A stretch of DNA of 64,000 nt, from the NCBI RefSeq assembly GCF_001713455.1, contig NZ_CP016464.1:4078001-4142000 (forward strand), read 5' to 3'. The translations under genes and the position numbers were made by a program. This stretch comes from Bosea sp. RAC05. Its GTDB lineage: Bacteria; Pseudomonadota; Alphaproteobacteria; Rhizobiales; Beijerinckiaceae. A model generated the notes under the pieces. It was not told the DNA's origin, did no database searches, and saw nothing but the letters and a program-made list of their open reading frames with translations. Positions 1-8,276 of this stretch are shown here, piece after piece (position 1 is the first letter of the stretch; the number at the start of each line of letters is the position of its first letter).

Positions 1-726
1 CGCGAGGTCGCAATCCTGCTCGCCCCCGGTCACGTCGAGATCGAGCGCCTCGCGCACCTCGCGCGTCCAGGCATGCTCCCAGTAGGGGCAGGGCTCCTCG
101 AAATGCACGACGCCATGGTCCTGCAGCATGCGGCCGACCGCGATCGCCCTGGCCGGCGAATAGCCGCTGTTGGCATCGACCAGCAGGGTCGCATCCGCCC
201 CCAGCGCCGCGCGCACCTGCGGGACGATGGCGTCGGTGCGGCCCGGCCACTCGTCCCGGTCGCGGCCGCATTCGCGCCCGACCCGGAACTTGAAGGTCTT
301 GAAGCCATGGGCGTCGCGCAGGCGGACGAGACGCTGCGCTTCCGCCTCCGGCGTGATCTCGCCGCGCTTCATGCTGGAGGCGTAGACCGGGAACGGCCGC
401 GGCGTGCCACCGAGCAGTTCGCAGACGCTTTTGCGCTCCTTGCGCCCGCGCCAGTCCCACACGGCCGTGTCGAGCCCGGTCAGGGCGCGGCAGAGATAGG
501 AGCCTGGGAACTTGTGTTCGCGCTCGCCGATGGTGGCGACGAGCTCGTCGATAGCCAGGGCATCCTCGCCGATCGCCCAGCGCGCGACCTGGCGGTGGAA
601 GACGGTGGCGGTGATGTCGGCATTGTAGGGGGAGAGCTGCCCCCAGCCCTGGCTGCCATCCTCGCAGGTCACGCGGACGAAGCCGACATCCACCGTGGTG
701 AAGCTTTCGAGCCGCGTGATCTTCAT
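1..726 (-). CDS. Enolase-superfamily (mandelate racemase/muconate lactonizing type) enzyme, 3' end cut by window edge
   Basis: The reading frame starts at an ATG at 726 (MKITRLESFTTVDVGFVRV) and runs off the left edge after 242 codons, so the C-terminal part of the barrel is missing. The visible part has the N-terminal capping domain and the start of the barrel with FKTFKFRVG around residue 145, where the superfamily has its K-x-K catalytic pair (here K-x-R), followed by LLVDANSGYS with the first metal-ligand Asp and then VHFEEPCPYWEH with the second ligand Glu. Family members dehydrate or racemise sugar acids and hydroxyacids through an Mg-stabilised enolate. The substrate cannot be read from this fragment. 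It is divergent from the MocR regulator gene, which may control it. Confidence 0.85.
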   Translation of the reverse strand, partial: MKITRLESFTTVDVGFVRVTCEDGSQGWGQLSPYNADITATVFHRQVARWAIGEDALAIDELVATIGEREHKFPGSYLCRALTGLDTAVWDWRGRKERKSVCELLGGTPRPFPVYASSMKRGEITPEAEAQRLVRLRDAHGFKTFKFRVGRECGRDRDEWPGRTDAIVPQVRAALGADATLLVDANSGYSPARAIAVGRMLQDHGVVHFEEPCPYWEHAWTREVREALDLDVTGGEQDCDLA

Positions 727-797
727 AGCCACTGCCAATGCTGACGCTGCGACGCCGCGCGATTGCGGCCTCCGGCATGTCCGGAGAGGGGGCTTGA

Positions 798-843
798 ATT
801 GGTCTGAACCCAAGGTCCATTCTGATCAAAGCAGCAGTCCAAT
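798..843. promoter_or_regulatory. Inverted repeat, candidate MocR operator
   Basis: ATTGGTCTG (798-806) and CAGTCCAAT (835-843) are inverted copies with one mismatch in nine. They lie in the divergent promoter region between the enolase-superfamily gene and the MocR gene. The exact form ATTGGACTG recurs at 2368-2376. MocR regulators commonly bind repeats in their own divergent promoter, so autoregulation is a reasonable inference. Confidence 0.45.
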
Positions 844-870
844 CCTCAGGGCGCGCGCATCGGAGACATC

Positions 871-2355
871 ATGGTCAAGCGCGAGGAGGGCGTCCTGCTG
901 CAGTCGATCGTGCTGGATCGCGATGGGCCGCACGGGCTGAGCGTGCAGATCTGCGTGGGCCTGCGCGAGTTGATCCTGAGCGGCGCGCTCAAGGTCGGCG
1001 AGCGCCTGCCGGCGACGCGCACGCTGGCGCAGGAGTTCGGCGTCGCCCGCACCACGATCGTCGAGAGCTTCGACCGTCTCGCGGCCGAGGGGCTGGTCGA
1101 GACGCGCGTCGGCGCCGGCACCTATGTCAGCCAGGCGCTGGCGAGCGAGCGGCCGGCGCCGGCCGCCGCCGCGGTGGCCGTGCCGACCGCGAAGGTGCGG
1201 CTGGCTCAGGCAATGGACTCCGCCTCGAAGCTGTTCGGCGCGCGCCTGCCGCACCAGCCGCGCGCCTTCACCACGGCGATGCCCGCCTTCGATGCCTTCC
1301 CGATGGCGCAATGGGCCAAGCTGTCCGGCCGGCACTGGCGCAGGGCGCGCCAGCAGGTGCTGGGCTATCCCGATCCTCATGGCGAGGCGGTGCTGCGGCA
1401 GGCGATCGCAGCCCATCTGCGCCTCAACCGGGGCATCGCCTGTGAATGGCAGCAGATCTTCATCGTCGCAGGCGCCCAGCAGGCCTTCCAGCTCCTCGCG
1501 GCGACGCTGATCAACCCCGGCGACAAGGTCTGGTTCGAAAATCCCGGCGCCATCGGCGCCCGCAACAGCCTGATCCTGTCGGGGGCCGACATCGTGCCGG
1601 TGCCGGTCGACGAGGCCGGTCTCGTCGTCGAGGAAGGCCTGCGCCGCGCGCCGGACTTCAAGCTCGCCTTCGTCACCCCCGCCCATCAGCAGCCGCTCGG
1701 CGCCAAGATGAGTCTCGAACGTCGCCTCGCTTTGCTCGAAGCGGCCCAGGCGAGCGCGGCCTGGATCATCGAGGACGATTGGGACGGCGAATTCTGCTTC
1801 CAGGGCGCACCGATGGCGACGCTGACCAGCATCGACCTCACCGGTCGGGTGATCTATGTCGGCACCTTCTCGAAGACATTGTTCCCGTCGCTGCGCCTGG
1901 GCTTCCTGGTCGCGCCGCCGCAACTCGCCGGGCAGATCGGCATTTGCCTCGACGCCTATTCACCGGGCGTGCCGACCGCGCTGCAGGGCATCGTCGCCGA
2001 CTTCATCGTCGAGGGCCATTTCGCCACCCATGTCCGGCGCATGCGCAAGCTTTACCAGGAGCGCCACCAGGCGCTGCTGGAGGCGGCAGCGACCCATCTG
2101 GCCGGAGATCTCGACGTCGTCCCGACCCATACCGGCATGCACACCATCGCCTATCTGCGCGAGGGGCTCGACGCCGTCGCGTTGACCCGAGCCGCCGCGG
2201 AACGGGGCATCACGGTCGCGCCGATCAGCCGCTTCGGCCTGGAGCCGGTCGCGCGCGACGGGCTCGTCCTCGGCTTCAGCGGCTTCACGCCCGCGCAGAT
2301 CCTGGCCGGTGTCCTGGGCCTGCGACAGGCGATCGGCGATCTCGCGGCGCGCTGA
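871..2355 (+). CDS. MocR-family (GntR/aminotransferase fusion) transcriptional regulator
   Basis: A 494-residue protein of the usual MocR length. Residues about 20-90 form a GntR winged helix (ERLPATRTLAQEFGVARTTI). Residues about 125-490 form a fold-type I aminotransferase-like domain with the motif VGTFSKTLFP, in which K335 is the expected PLP-binding lysine, preceded by IIEDDWDGEF. MocR proteins sense PLP or an amino compound through this domain and regulate nearby metabolic genes. The ATG at 871 has GGAGA four bases upstream. The gene is divergent from the enolase-superfamily gene and co-directional with the GMC oxidoreductase and RidA-like genes, which are likely targets. The ligand is unknown. 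Confidence 0.9.
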   Translation: MVKREEGVLLQSIVLDRDGPHGLSVQICVGLRELILSGALKVGERLPATRTLAQEFGVARTTIVESFDRLAAEGLVETRVGAGTYVSQALASERPAPAAAAVAVPTAKVRLAQAMDSASKLFGARLPHQPRAFTTAMPAFDAFPMAQWAKLSGRHWRRARQQVLGYPDPHGEAVLRQAIAAHLRLNRGIACEWQQIFIVAGAQQAFQLLAATLINPGDKVWFENPGAIGARNSLILSGADIVPVPVDEAGLVVEEGLRRAPDFKLAFVTPAHQQPLGAKMSLERRLALLEAAQASAAWIIEDDWDGEFCFQGAPMATLTSIDLTGRVIYVGTFSKTLFPSLRLGFLVAPPQLAGQIGICLDAYSPGVPTALQGIVADFIVEGHFATHVRRMRKLYQERHQALLEAAATHLAGDLDVVPTHTGMHTIAYLREGLDAVALTRAAAERGITVAPISRFGLEPVARDGLVLGFSGFTPAQILAGVLGLRQAIGDLAAR

Positions 2356-2367
2356 ACCGCGACAGAA

Positions 2368-2376
2368 ATTGGACTG
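2368..2376 (+). promoter_or_regulatory. Third copy of the candidate MocR motif
   Basis: ATTGGACTG here is the exact reverse complement of CAGTCCAAT at 835-843. It lies in the gap after the MocR gene, about 90 bases upstream of the preferred start of the GMC oxidoreductase, which is a reasonable position for an operator. The sequence CCAATTC follows at about 2411. Confidence 0.35.
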
Positions 2377-2466
2377 GTGAGCCGCACAGAACGGCCCTTC
2401 GTGACGAGCCCAATTCAACCTACAGCCTGTACGCCGCAAACGATCGAAGCCGGCAGGGAGTTCGCC

Positions 2467-4077
2467 TTGGAGGAGTGGGACGTCATCGTCATCGGCGCCG
2501 GTTCGGCCGGTTGTGCGCTGGCCGGGCGTCTGGCTTTGTCCGGGCGCGACCGCATCCTCGTGCTGGAGGCCGGCCCGCGCGACCTGAACCCCTGGCTCCA
2601 CCTGCCGATCGGCTACGGCAAGACCTTCTACCACCCGCGCCTCAACTGGATGTACCGGACGGAACGCCAGCCCGGCCTGGCCGAGCGGGAAATCTACCAG
2701 CCACGCGGGAAGGTGGTCGGCGGCTCCTCGGCGATCAACGCGATGGTCTACATGCGCGGCCAGGCCGAGGATTTCGACGGCTGGGAGCGCATGGGCAATC
2801 CCGGCTGGGGCTGGCGCGACGTGCTCGCCACCTACCGGCGCATGGAGGACCACGCGCTTGGCGCCTCGGCCTGGCATGGCGCCGGCGGCCCGCTGCATGT
2901 GGAAGACATCTCGAAAGCCGTGCATCCCCTGACGCCGCTGTTCGTCCAGGCGGCCCAGGAAGCCGGACTGCCCTTCAATCCGGATCTGAACGGCGAGACC
3001 TGCGAGGGCGCCGGCATCTACCAGATCACCGCACGCGGCGGCCTGCGCGAATCCGCGGCCCGCGCCTATCTGCACCCGGCCCGCCGGAGCGGGCGCGTCA
3101 AGGTCGAAACCGGCATCCTCGTCTCGCGCATCCTGTTCGAGGGGACGCGCGCCGTGGCGGTCGAGGGCTGGCGCGGCGCGGAGCGCGTGAGCTACCGGGC
3201 CCAGAGTGAGATCGTCGTCGCAGCAGGCGCGATCAATTCGCCCCAACTGCTGCAACTCTCGGGCATCGGCGCGCCGGACGCGCTGGCCCGGCATGGCATC
3301 ACAACCGTTCAGGCGTTGCCGGCGGTCGGCCGGCATCTGCAGGATCATCTCTGCTACGACCATGTCTACCGGTCGCGGCGTCCGAGCCTGAACGACGATC
3401 TCCTGTCCTGGCCCGGCCGCATCCGGATGGCGCTGACCTATCTCCTGCACCGGCGCGGCCCGCTCTCGCTCAGCGTCAACCAGGGCGGCGGCTATCTGAA
3501 AACGCGGCTCGATCTGGAGCGGCCCGACATGCAGCTCTATTTCTCGCCGCTGAGCTACGAGCGGGCGCTGCCCGGCGTGCGGGCGCTGATGAAGCCCGAT
3601 CCCTTTCCCGGCTTCAGCACCAGCGTCTCCCCCTGCCGGCCCCACAGCCGCGGCCATGTCGCGATCCGCTCTCCCGACCCCCGCGTCGCACCCGAGATCG
3701 CGCCGAACTATCTGTCCGACCCGCGCGACGTCGTCGACATCCTCGCCGGAGCCCGCTTCCTGCGCCGGCTGGCAGCGACGCCAACCTTTGCCGCCCTGAT
3801 CGAGAGCGAGATCAAGCCCGGCCCGCACTGCAGCGACGATGCGGCCCTGCTCCAGTCGATCCGCCAGCAGGCCTATTCGGTCTTCCACCCCTGCGGAACC
3901 TGCCGCATGGGTCCCGACCCCGCCGACTCCGTGGTCGATCCCCGACTGCGGGTGCACGGACTGGAAGGCCTGCGCGTCGCCGATGCCTCGATCTTCCCGA
4001 CGATTCCCTCGGGCAACACCAATGCGCCGGCGATGATGGTGGGCGAGCGCGCGGCCGACCTCATGCTCGCTCGCTGA
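2467..4077 (+). CDS. GMC-family FAD-dependent oxidoreductase (choline/alcohol dehydrogenase-like)
   Basis: A 536-residue flavoprotein. The N-terminus has the dinucleotide-binding motif VIVIGAGSAGCALAGRL, then the GMC signature PRGKVVGGSSAINAMVYMRG. The C-terminus has VFHPCGTCRMG, carrying the catalytic histidine, and DASIFPTIPSGNTNAPAMM. These are diagnostic of the family that oxidises primary alcohols such as choline, or polyethylene glycols and sugars. I prefer the TTG start at 2467, which has GGGAG six bases upstream and gives LEEWDVIVIG directly before the FAD motif. A GTG at 2377 is in frame, would add 30 unconserved residues and has no clear Shine-Dalgarno. No signal peptide is seen, so it is probably cytoplasmic. 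It lies downstream of the MocR gene. Confidence 0.9.
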   Translation: MEEWDVIVIGAGSAGCALAGRLALSGRDRILVLEAGPRDLNPWLHLPIGYGKTFYHPRLNWMYRTERQPGLAEREIYQPRGKVVGGSSAINAMVYMRGQAEDFDGWERMGNPGWGWRDVLATYRRMEDHALGASAWHGAGGPLHVEDISKAVHPLTPLFVQAAQEAGLPFNPDLNGETCEGAGIYQITARGGLRESAARAYLHPARRSGRVKVETGILVSRILFEGTRAVAVEGWRGAERVSYRAQSEIVVAAGAINSPQLLQLSGIGAPDALARHGITTVQALPAVGRHLQDHLCYDHVYRSRRPSLNDDLLSWPGRIRMALTYLLHRRGPLSLSVNQGGGYLKTRLDLERPDMQLYFSPLSYERALPGVRALMKPDPFPGFSTSVSPCRPHSRGHVAIRSPDPRVAPEIAPNYLSDPRDVVDILAGARFLRRLAATPTFAALIESEIKPGPHCSDDAALLQSIRQQAYSVFHPCGTCRMGPDPADSVVDPRLRVHGLEGLRVADASIFPTIPSGNTNAPAMMVGERAADLMLAR

Positions 4078-4160
4078 AACTGCGCATTGCCATTGCTGCT
4101 GGGATCGCTGACACAGGCCCGGGACCTTCGCCACCCCCGCTTTTTACCCGAGGAGACACC

Positions 4161-4514
4161 ATGATCACGCGCCACGAAGTCACCGGACGGTTGAGCAAGG
4201 TGCTCGTCGCCAACGGGTTCGCCTTTCTCTCGGGCCTGACCGCCAAGGACCGCAGCGGCGGCGTCAAGGAGCAGACCGCCGACATCCTCGCGCAGATCGA
4301 CGGCTATCTGGCGCTCGCCGGAACCGACAAGACCCGCATCGTCGTCGCCAATATCTGGCTCAAGGACATTTCGACCTTCGCCGAGATGAACGCAGCCTGG
4401 GAAGCCTGGGTCGACCCGTCGCAGCCCCCGGCGCGGGCCACCGTCGAGTCGCGCCTCGCCGCCGAGAACATCCTCGTCGAGATCCAGGTCCAGGCGCTGG
4501 CCGCCAGCGCCTAG
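4161..4514 (+). CDS. RidA/YjgF family protein
   Basis: A 117-residue protein of standard Rid family length. The C-terminal motif PPARATVESRLA contains the arginine that binds the substrate carboxylate in RidA-type imine deaminases. Family members hydrolyse reactive enamine/imine intermediates to keto acids. A GAGGAG Shine-Dalgarno lies upstream of the ATG. The 83-base spacing from the GMC oxidoreductase suggests the same transcript. The association of an oxidoreductase, a RidA protein and a PLP-domain regulator suggests catabolism of an amine or amino acid, but this is inference. Confidence 0.88.
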   Translation: MITRHEVTGRLSKVLVANGFAFLSGLTAKDRSGGVKEQTADILAQIDGYLALAGTDKTRIVVANIWLKDISTFAEMNAAWEAWVDPSQPPARATVESRLAAENILVEIQVQALAASA

Positions 4515-4998
4515 ACTGGCGGCTCATCGGCCAGAAAACCGAAACTGGATTGGATCGAGGGCGGACCTGTGAGGGGGGCAGTATGGCCCCTCTCTCGCTA
4601 CCAACGGATCTCCCGCCAGCGCGGCGGGTCGGCATTATCCCATACTGGTCAGATGCGCGGCCGGTCGCAGGGCCTCATGGCCGCACCGGACCGCCTCCCT
4701 CCGCACATCGCGCCGGCTTCATGGGCGGAGCAGGCATCGATCTGCGTCCTGATCAGGGCGATCTTCGGACGCGATAGTCAAACTGCGGCGCGTTCCAATT
4801 GATCAAACGCAAGGCGGAGCGGTTTATCGCGAGCCAGAATCCGCTTGGATGAGCAAAAGGCCACAAGCCGCGAGACGGACCGGATCCGGCGACCGCTTAC
4901 GTGTCGCAAAGGGGCGGCGTTCTCGGAAACGGGGCCGCCTCATCCCGGCCGACGGGATAGGCCCGATCGCCGCTGCACAATGACGGGGAGCGTAGACG
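4515..4998. other. 484-base stretch without a convincing gene
   Basis: Short open frames of about 75 codons exist at 4550-4802, but none has a recognisable motif or Shine-Dalgarno. It probably holds the promoter of the stress protein gene. A TTGATCAA palindrome lies at 4799-4806; it lacks the four-base spacer of an FNR box. Confidence 0.5.
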
Positions 4999-5832
4999 AT
5001 GGCGCGAACGGCCTACATGCCTCTTGGGACCTATGGCAAGGTGATCGCCGACGAGGCCATTCTCGCCGCGACCGGCTTGGCAGCAGCGCTGCGCTGCAAC
5101 CTGCATGTCGGGGCCTTCACCGTCGACCTGCCGCCGGTCTACGCACCGCTGGGCGGAGCGCTCCTCGATATTCCCGGGCTGGTTCGCGCCGCGGAAGAGC
5201 AGAGCAACGCCGAATGCGAGCGTCTGAGGAACCTCGTCGAAGCGGCCTGCCGCGCGAAAATCGAATTGAGTTTCAAAACCCGGAAGGTGGCGTTGGGGGC
5301 GGAGCCCGATGCGGCAGCCGCACAGGCACGCTATTTCGACCTGTCCGTGCTGCCCTGGGCCACCGAAGCCTACGGGGCACAGGACGTCGCGCAGGGGGTG
5401 ATCTTCGGCTCGGGCCGCCCGGCGGTTCTGGTGCCGGCTTCGGCGAGGCTGGCGAGCCTCGATCACCTCGCGATCGCCTGGGATGGCAGCCGCGTCGCCG
5501 CGCGCGCCTTGGGGGATGCGCTGACCCTGCTGGCCCCGGGCGGGCGCGTCACGGTCCTGACGGTTACCGACGAGAAGACGCTGCACGGCGCCGATATCGC
5601 AGGCACACTGACATCGTCCCTGCAGGCGCGCGGTGTGAACGCCACGGCGAACAACACCACGCTCGGTGCCAGAACGATTGCCGTGGCTTTGCAGGAGGCC
5701 GCCCTCGCAGCAGGTGCGCAGATGCTCGCCATGGGTGGCTTCGGCCATTCCCGCCTGCGGGATTTTGTCCTCGGTGGTGCGACCAAGAGCGTCCTCGTCG
5801 ACCTGCGCCTGCCGGTCCTGCTCGCCCATTGA
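4999..5832 (+). CDS. Universal stress protein (UspA family, tandem-domain size)
   Basis: A 277-residue protein, about twice a single Usp domain. The N-terminal half (LGTYGKVIADEAILAATGLAA) is degenerate. The C-terminal half begins at about residue 155 (DHLAIAWDGSRVAARALGDA) and ends with MGGFGHSRLRDFVLGG, the G-x2-G-x9-G nucleotide-binding motif of ATP-binding Usp proteins. Such proteins are cytoplasmic and induced by starvation, oxygen limitation or other stress. It is monocistronic: the next gene is on the other strand. No regulator site is clear upstream. Confidence 0.88.
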   Translation: MARTAYMPLGTYGKVIADEAILAATGLAAALRCNLHVGAFTVDLPPVYAPLGGALLDIPGLVRAAEEQSNAECERLRNLVEAACRAKIELSFKTRKVALGAEPDAAAAQARYFDLSVLPWATEAYGAQDVAQGVIFGSGRPAVLVPASARLASLDHLAIAWDGSRVAARALGDALTLLAPGGRVTVLTVTDEKTLHGADIAGTLTSSLQARGVNATANNTTLGARTIAVALQEAALAAGAQMLAMGGFGHSRLRDFVLGGATKSVLVDLRLPVLLAH

Positions 5833-5835
5833 CGC

Positions 5836-5856
5836 GCGGCCCCGGGGGGAGGCCGC
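5836..5856 (+). terminator. GC-rich hairpin after the stress protein gene
   Basis: GCGGCC (5836-5841) and GGCCGC (5851-5856) form a six-base stem with a nine-base loop directly after the stop codon. There is no T-run, so termination is only a suggestion from position. Confidence 0.3.
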
Positions 5857-5936
5857 AAAGGCCGGAGCCATCTGGCACGGCGTCCCCCATGGGGCAGACC
5901 GCAGCCCTCCTGGCTTCCGGCACCAGCCGGCACGCC

Positions 5937-6527
5937 TCAGAGGCAGTTCACCCAGAGAACCCGTGTCTCGCCCGAAGCCGCATTGGCGAAGCGGTGCGGC
6001 CGCGAGGACAGGAAGCGGAAGCTGTCGCCCTCCTGCAGCGTCCAGCTCTCCTGCTCGATGCTGAGGTTCATCGCGCCGCTCATCACCAGCCCGGCTTCCT
6101 CGCCGCCATGGGTGTAGAGTTCGTCGCCGGTGCTGGCGCCCGGCTCCATCTCGACCAGATAGAGGCTGAGCTTGGCGCCCTCGCTATGCGGGGTCAGGAG
6201 CTGCTTGCGGATGCCGGAGCGCCAGAGCTGGAGCTCGCTGCGCCCGCCCGCACGCACGATCGTCGCAGTCTGGGAGGAAGCCCCCTCCCCGGTCTTGGGA
6301 AAGAGATCGCCGATGCCGACGCCCAGCGCATCCGCCATGCTGGCGAGCGCCCGCAGCGTCGGCGAGGATTTGCCGCGCTCGATCTGGCTGAGGAACCCGA
6401 TCGAGAGATTGGTCCGGCCCGCCAGATCGACCAGCGAGAGGCGGCGCTCGCGGCGCAGGCGGCGCAGGCCGGCCCCGATCTCCGAATCGACTTCCGGCCG
6501 GGACGGCGTGGCGGCAGGGCTGCTCAT
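5937..6527 (-). CDS. XRE-family transcriptional regulator with C-terminal cupin domain
   Basis: A 196-residue protein. Residues about 15-70 form an XRE helix-turn-helix (LSLVDLAGRTNLSIGFLSQI). Residues about 115-195 form a small cupin domain (YTHGGEEAGLVMSGAM followed by LQEGDSFRFLSSRPHRF). This architecture is shared with PuuR and related regulators, in which the cupin senses a small metabolite. I choose the ATG at 6527 because GGAG lies five bases upstream. An in-frame GTG at 6560 would put the start inside the candidate operator. The gene is divergent from the polar amino acid ABC transporter operon, which ends in a PuuB-like oxidase, so repression of that operon is the natural inference. 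Confidence 0.88.
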   Translation of the reverse strand: MSSPAATPSRPEVDSEIGAGLRRLRRERRLSLVDLAGRTNLSIGFLSQIERGKSSPTLRALASMADALGVGIGDLFPKTGEGASSQTATIVRAGGRSELQLWRSGIRKQLLTPHSEGAKLSLYLVEMEPGASTGDELYTHGGEEAGLVMSGAMNLSIEQESWTLQEGDSFRFLSSRPHRFANAASGETRVLWVNCL

Positions 6528-6549
6528 GAACGCTCCATTCGTCGCCGCT

Positions 6550-6616
6550 ATTTCATGCACGTGAAATCGCTTGCCGACAAGTTTGTCCTATGCTCGTATC
6601 TTCACGCAGGTGAAAT
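6550..6616. promoter_or_regulatory. Twin palindromic operators between the XRE-cupin gene and the ABC operon
   Basis: TTCATGCACGTGAA (6552-6565) and TTCACGCAGGTGAA (6601-6614) are two copies of a 14-bp site of form TTCAyGCAsGTGAA, each with inverted TTCA/TGAA ends and both followed by AT. Their starts are 49 bp apart. One copy sits just upstream of the regulator start and the other just upstream of the transporter operon. A partial copy, CACGCAGG, follows at about 6630. This arrangement fits an autoregulated divergent operator pair. Confidence 0.6.
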
Positions 6617-6660
6617 TCCTGCGACCGCGTCACGCAGGCGCACTTTCAGAGGATATGGCC

Positions 6661-7416
6661 ATGGAACGTCGGACCTTTCTGTCGATGCTGGCAGGCAGCG
6701 CGCTTGCCGGCGGGCTGAGCCCGGCCTGGGCGCAGGCGGTGCTGAAGGTCGGCTCGACGCCGACGGGCAGCCCCTTCACCTTCCTCGACACCAAGACCAA
6801 CACCATCGAAGGCGTGATGGTCGACCTGATCAAGGCGATCGCCGCCGTCTCCGACTTCAAGGTCGAGGTCGAGGGCATGCAGTTCTCGACGCTGATCCCG
6901 TCCCTGACCGGCAACAAGGTCGATATCGTCGCCGCCGCGATGTACATCACCCCGGTCCGCAAGGAGGTGATCGACTTCTCCGACCCGATCTACACCTATG
7001 GCGAGGGCCTGATCGTGCCCGCCACCGACACGAAGGACTACGTCACGCTGGAGGAACTGAAGGGCAAGACGATCGGCGTGCAGATCGGCACGGCCTATGT
7101 CGACAAGCTGCAGACCTCCGGCCTGTTCTCGGAGGTGAAGCTCTACAAGACACTGCCGGACATCCTCGCCGACGTGAACGCCGCCCGCGTCCAGGCCGCC
7201 GTCTTCGACCTGCCGATCATCGCCTACAATCTCTCGCAGGGACAGTTCCCGCGCGTGCGCATCGTCAAGAGCTACAAGCCGGTCATCTCCGGCTCGGTCG
7301 GCATCGGCGTGCGCAAGACCGACGGCGAGCTGCTGAAGAAGATCAATGTCGGCCTCGCCAAGCTCAAGGCCGACGGCACGGTCGACAAGATCCTGGCCAA
7401 GTGGGGCCTCGCCTGA
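6661..7416 (+). CDS. Polar amino acid ABC transporter, periplasmic substrate-binding protein
   Basis: A 251-residue solute-binding protein of family 3 size. The N-terminus MERRTFLSMLAGSALAGG...AWA is a signal peptide of Tat-like appearance, with cleavage likely after AWA. The body has the typical VDLIKAIAAVSDFKVEVEG and MYITPVRKEVIDFSDPIY motifs of the amino acid binding family. AGAGG lies eight bases upstream of the ATG at 6661; an ATG at 6655 is too close to it. It is the first gene of the operon with a HisM-type permease, an ATPase and an FAD oxidase. The substrate is unknown; the oxidase suggests an amine-containing compound. Confidence 0.9.
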   Translation: MERRTFLSMLAGSALAGGLSPAWAQAVLKVGSTPTGSPFTFLDTKTNTIEGVMVDLIKAIAAVSDFKVEVEGMQFSTLIPSLTGNKVDIVAAAMYITPVRKEVIDFSDPIYTYGEGLIVPATDTKDYVTLEELKGKTIGVQIGTAYVDKLQTSGLFSEVKLYKTLPDILADVNAARVQAAVFDLPIIAYNLSQGQFPRVRIVKSYKPVISGSVGIGVRKTDGELLKKINVGLAKLKADGTVDKILAKWGLA

Positions 7417-7446
7417 GCCCGGTCGGGTTCTCCCGCGCGAACCACA

Positions 7447-7554
7447 CCGTCATCCCGGACAAGCCGCGCAGCGGCGCTGATCCGGGATCCACCACGAGGC
7501 TCTGCGCCCGACGATGGATCCCGGAGCTCCGCTTCGCTGCGTCCGGGATGACGG
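7447..7554. repeat. Intergenic palindromic repeat between binding-protein and permease genes
   Basis: The perfect terminal inverted repeat is CCGTCATCCCGGAC (7447-7460) and GTCCGGGATGACGG (7541-7554). Inside it a second pair, CCGGGATCCA and TGGATCCCGG, can form an inner stem. A closely related element lies at 47126-47230. It separates the binding-protein gene from its permease within one operon, a position where such hairpins can stabilise the upstream mRNA. Confidence 0.8.
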
Positions 7555-7613
7555 CCTGGGGCCTTTGCGCCTCCAACGCATAGTCGATCGCCAGAATTCA
7601 CCGCCAGAACCGC

Positions 7614-8276
7614 ATGCAAACCTTCCTGCGCGACGCCACCCAGTTCCTGCCGCTGCTGCTGCAGGGCGTGAAATTCACGATCATCGTCGCGCTGGGCTCG
7701 CTCGCGCTCTCGACCGTGCTCGGCCTGGTCTGGGCGCTGATGCGCGTCTCCGGCATCGGCTGGCTGGCGACCACCGCCAAGATCGTCGTCAACACGCTGC
7801 GCGGCATCCCGATCCTGGTGCAGCTGTTCTACATCTACTTCGTGCTGCCGGAGTTCGGCATTGCGCTTTCGGCGCTGCAGGCGGCGATCATCGGGCTCGG
7901 CATCGCCTATTCGGCCTATCAATCCGAGAACTTCCGCGCCGGCATCGAGGCGATCGACCACGGCCAGATCGAGGCCGCGCAGTCGATCGGCATGGGCTGG
8001 GGCCTGACCATGCGTCGGGTGATCCTGCCGCAGGCGATCCGCCTCGTGCTGCCGCCCTACGGCAACATCATGGTGATGATGCTGAAGGATTCCTCGCAGG
8101 CCTCGACCATCACGGTGGCGGAGCTGACGCTGCAGGGCACGCTGATCGCCTCCTCCACCTTCAAGAACATGACCGTCTACACGCTGGTCGCCCTGCTCTA
8201 CCTGGCGATGTGCCTGCCGCTGATGGGGCTGGTGAGCTGGCTCGAACGCCGCTTCGGCAAGGGGGCCAGGCGATGA
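7614..8276 (+). CDS. Polar amino acid ABC transporter permease (HisM/GlnP type)
   Basis: A 220-residue integral membrane protein with about five hydrophobic segments. The cytoplasmic EAA loop is at residues about 110-150 ([20 protein letters not shown] followed by [15 protein letters not shown]). [19 protein letters not shown] is typical of the His/Glu/Gln permease family. Its stop overlaps the ATPase start (ATGA). Only one permease gene is present, so it would act as a homodimer. Confidence 0.92.
   Translation: MQTFLRDATQFLPLLLQGVKFTIIVALGSLALSTVLGLVWALMRVSGIGWLATTAKIVVNTLRGIPILVQLFYIYFVLPEFGIALSALQAAIIGLGIAYSAYQSENFRAGIEAIDHGQIEAAQSIGMGWGLTMRRVILPQAIRLVLPPYGNIMVMMLKDSSQASTITVAELTLQGTLIASSTFKNMTVYTLVALLYLAMCLPLMGLVSWLERRFGKGARR

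Noticed and set aside
1960..4134. A 724-codon open frame on the minus strand
   Set aside because: It is a shadow of the MocR and GMC genes with no recognisable family.
4799..4806. TTGATCAA as an FNR box before the stress protein gene
   Set aside because: The two half-sites are fused without the required four-base spacer, so it does not fit TTGAT-N4-ATCAA.
4845..7583. A 912-codon plus-strand open frame
   Set aside because: It runs across the stress protein, XRE-cupin and binding-protein genes in a wrong frame and has no conserved motif.
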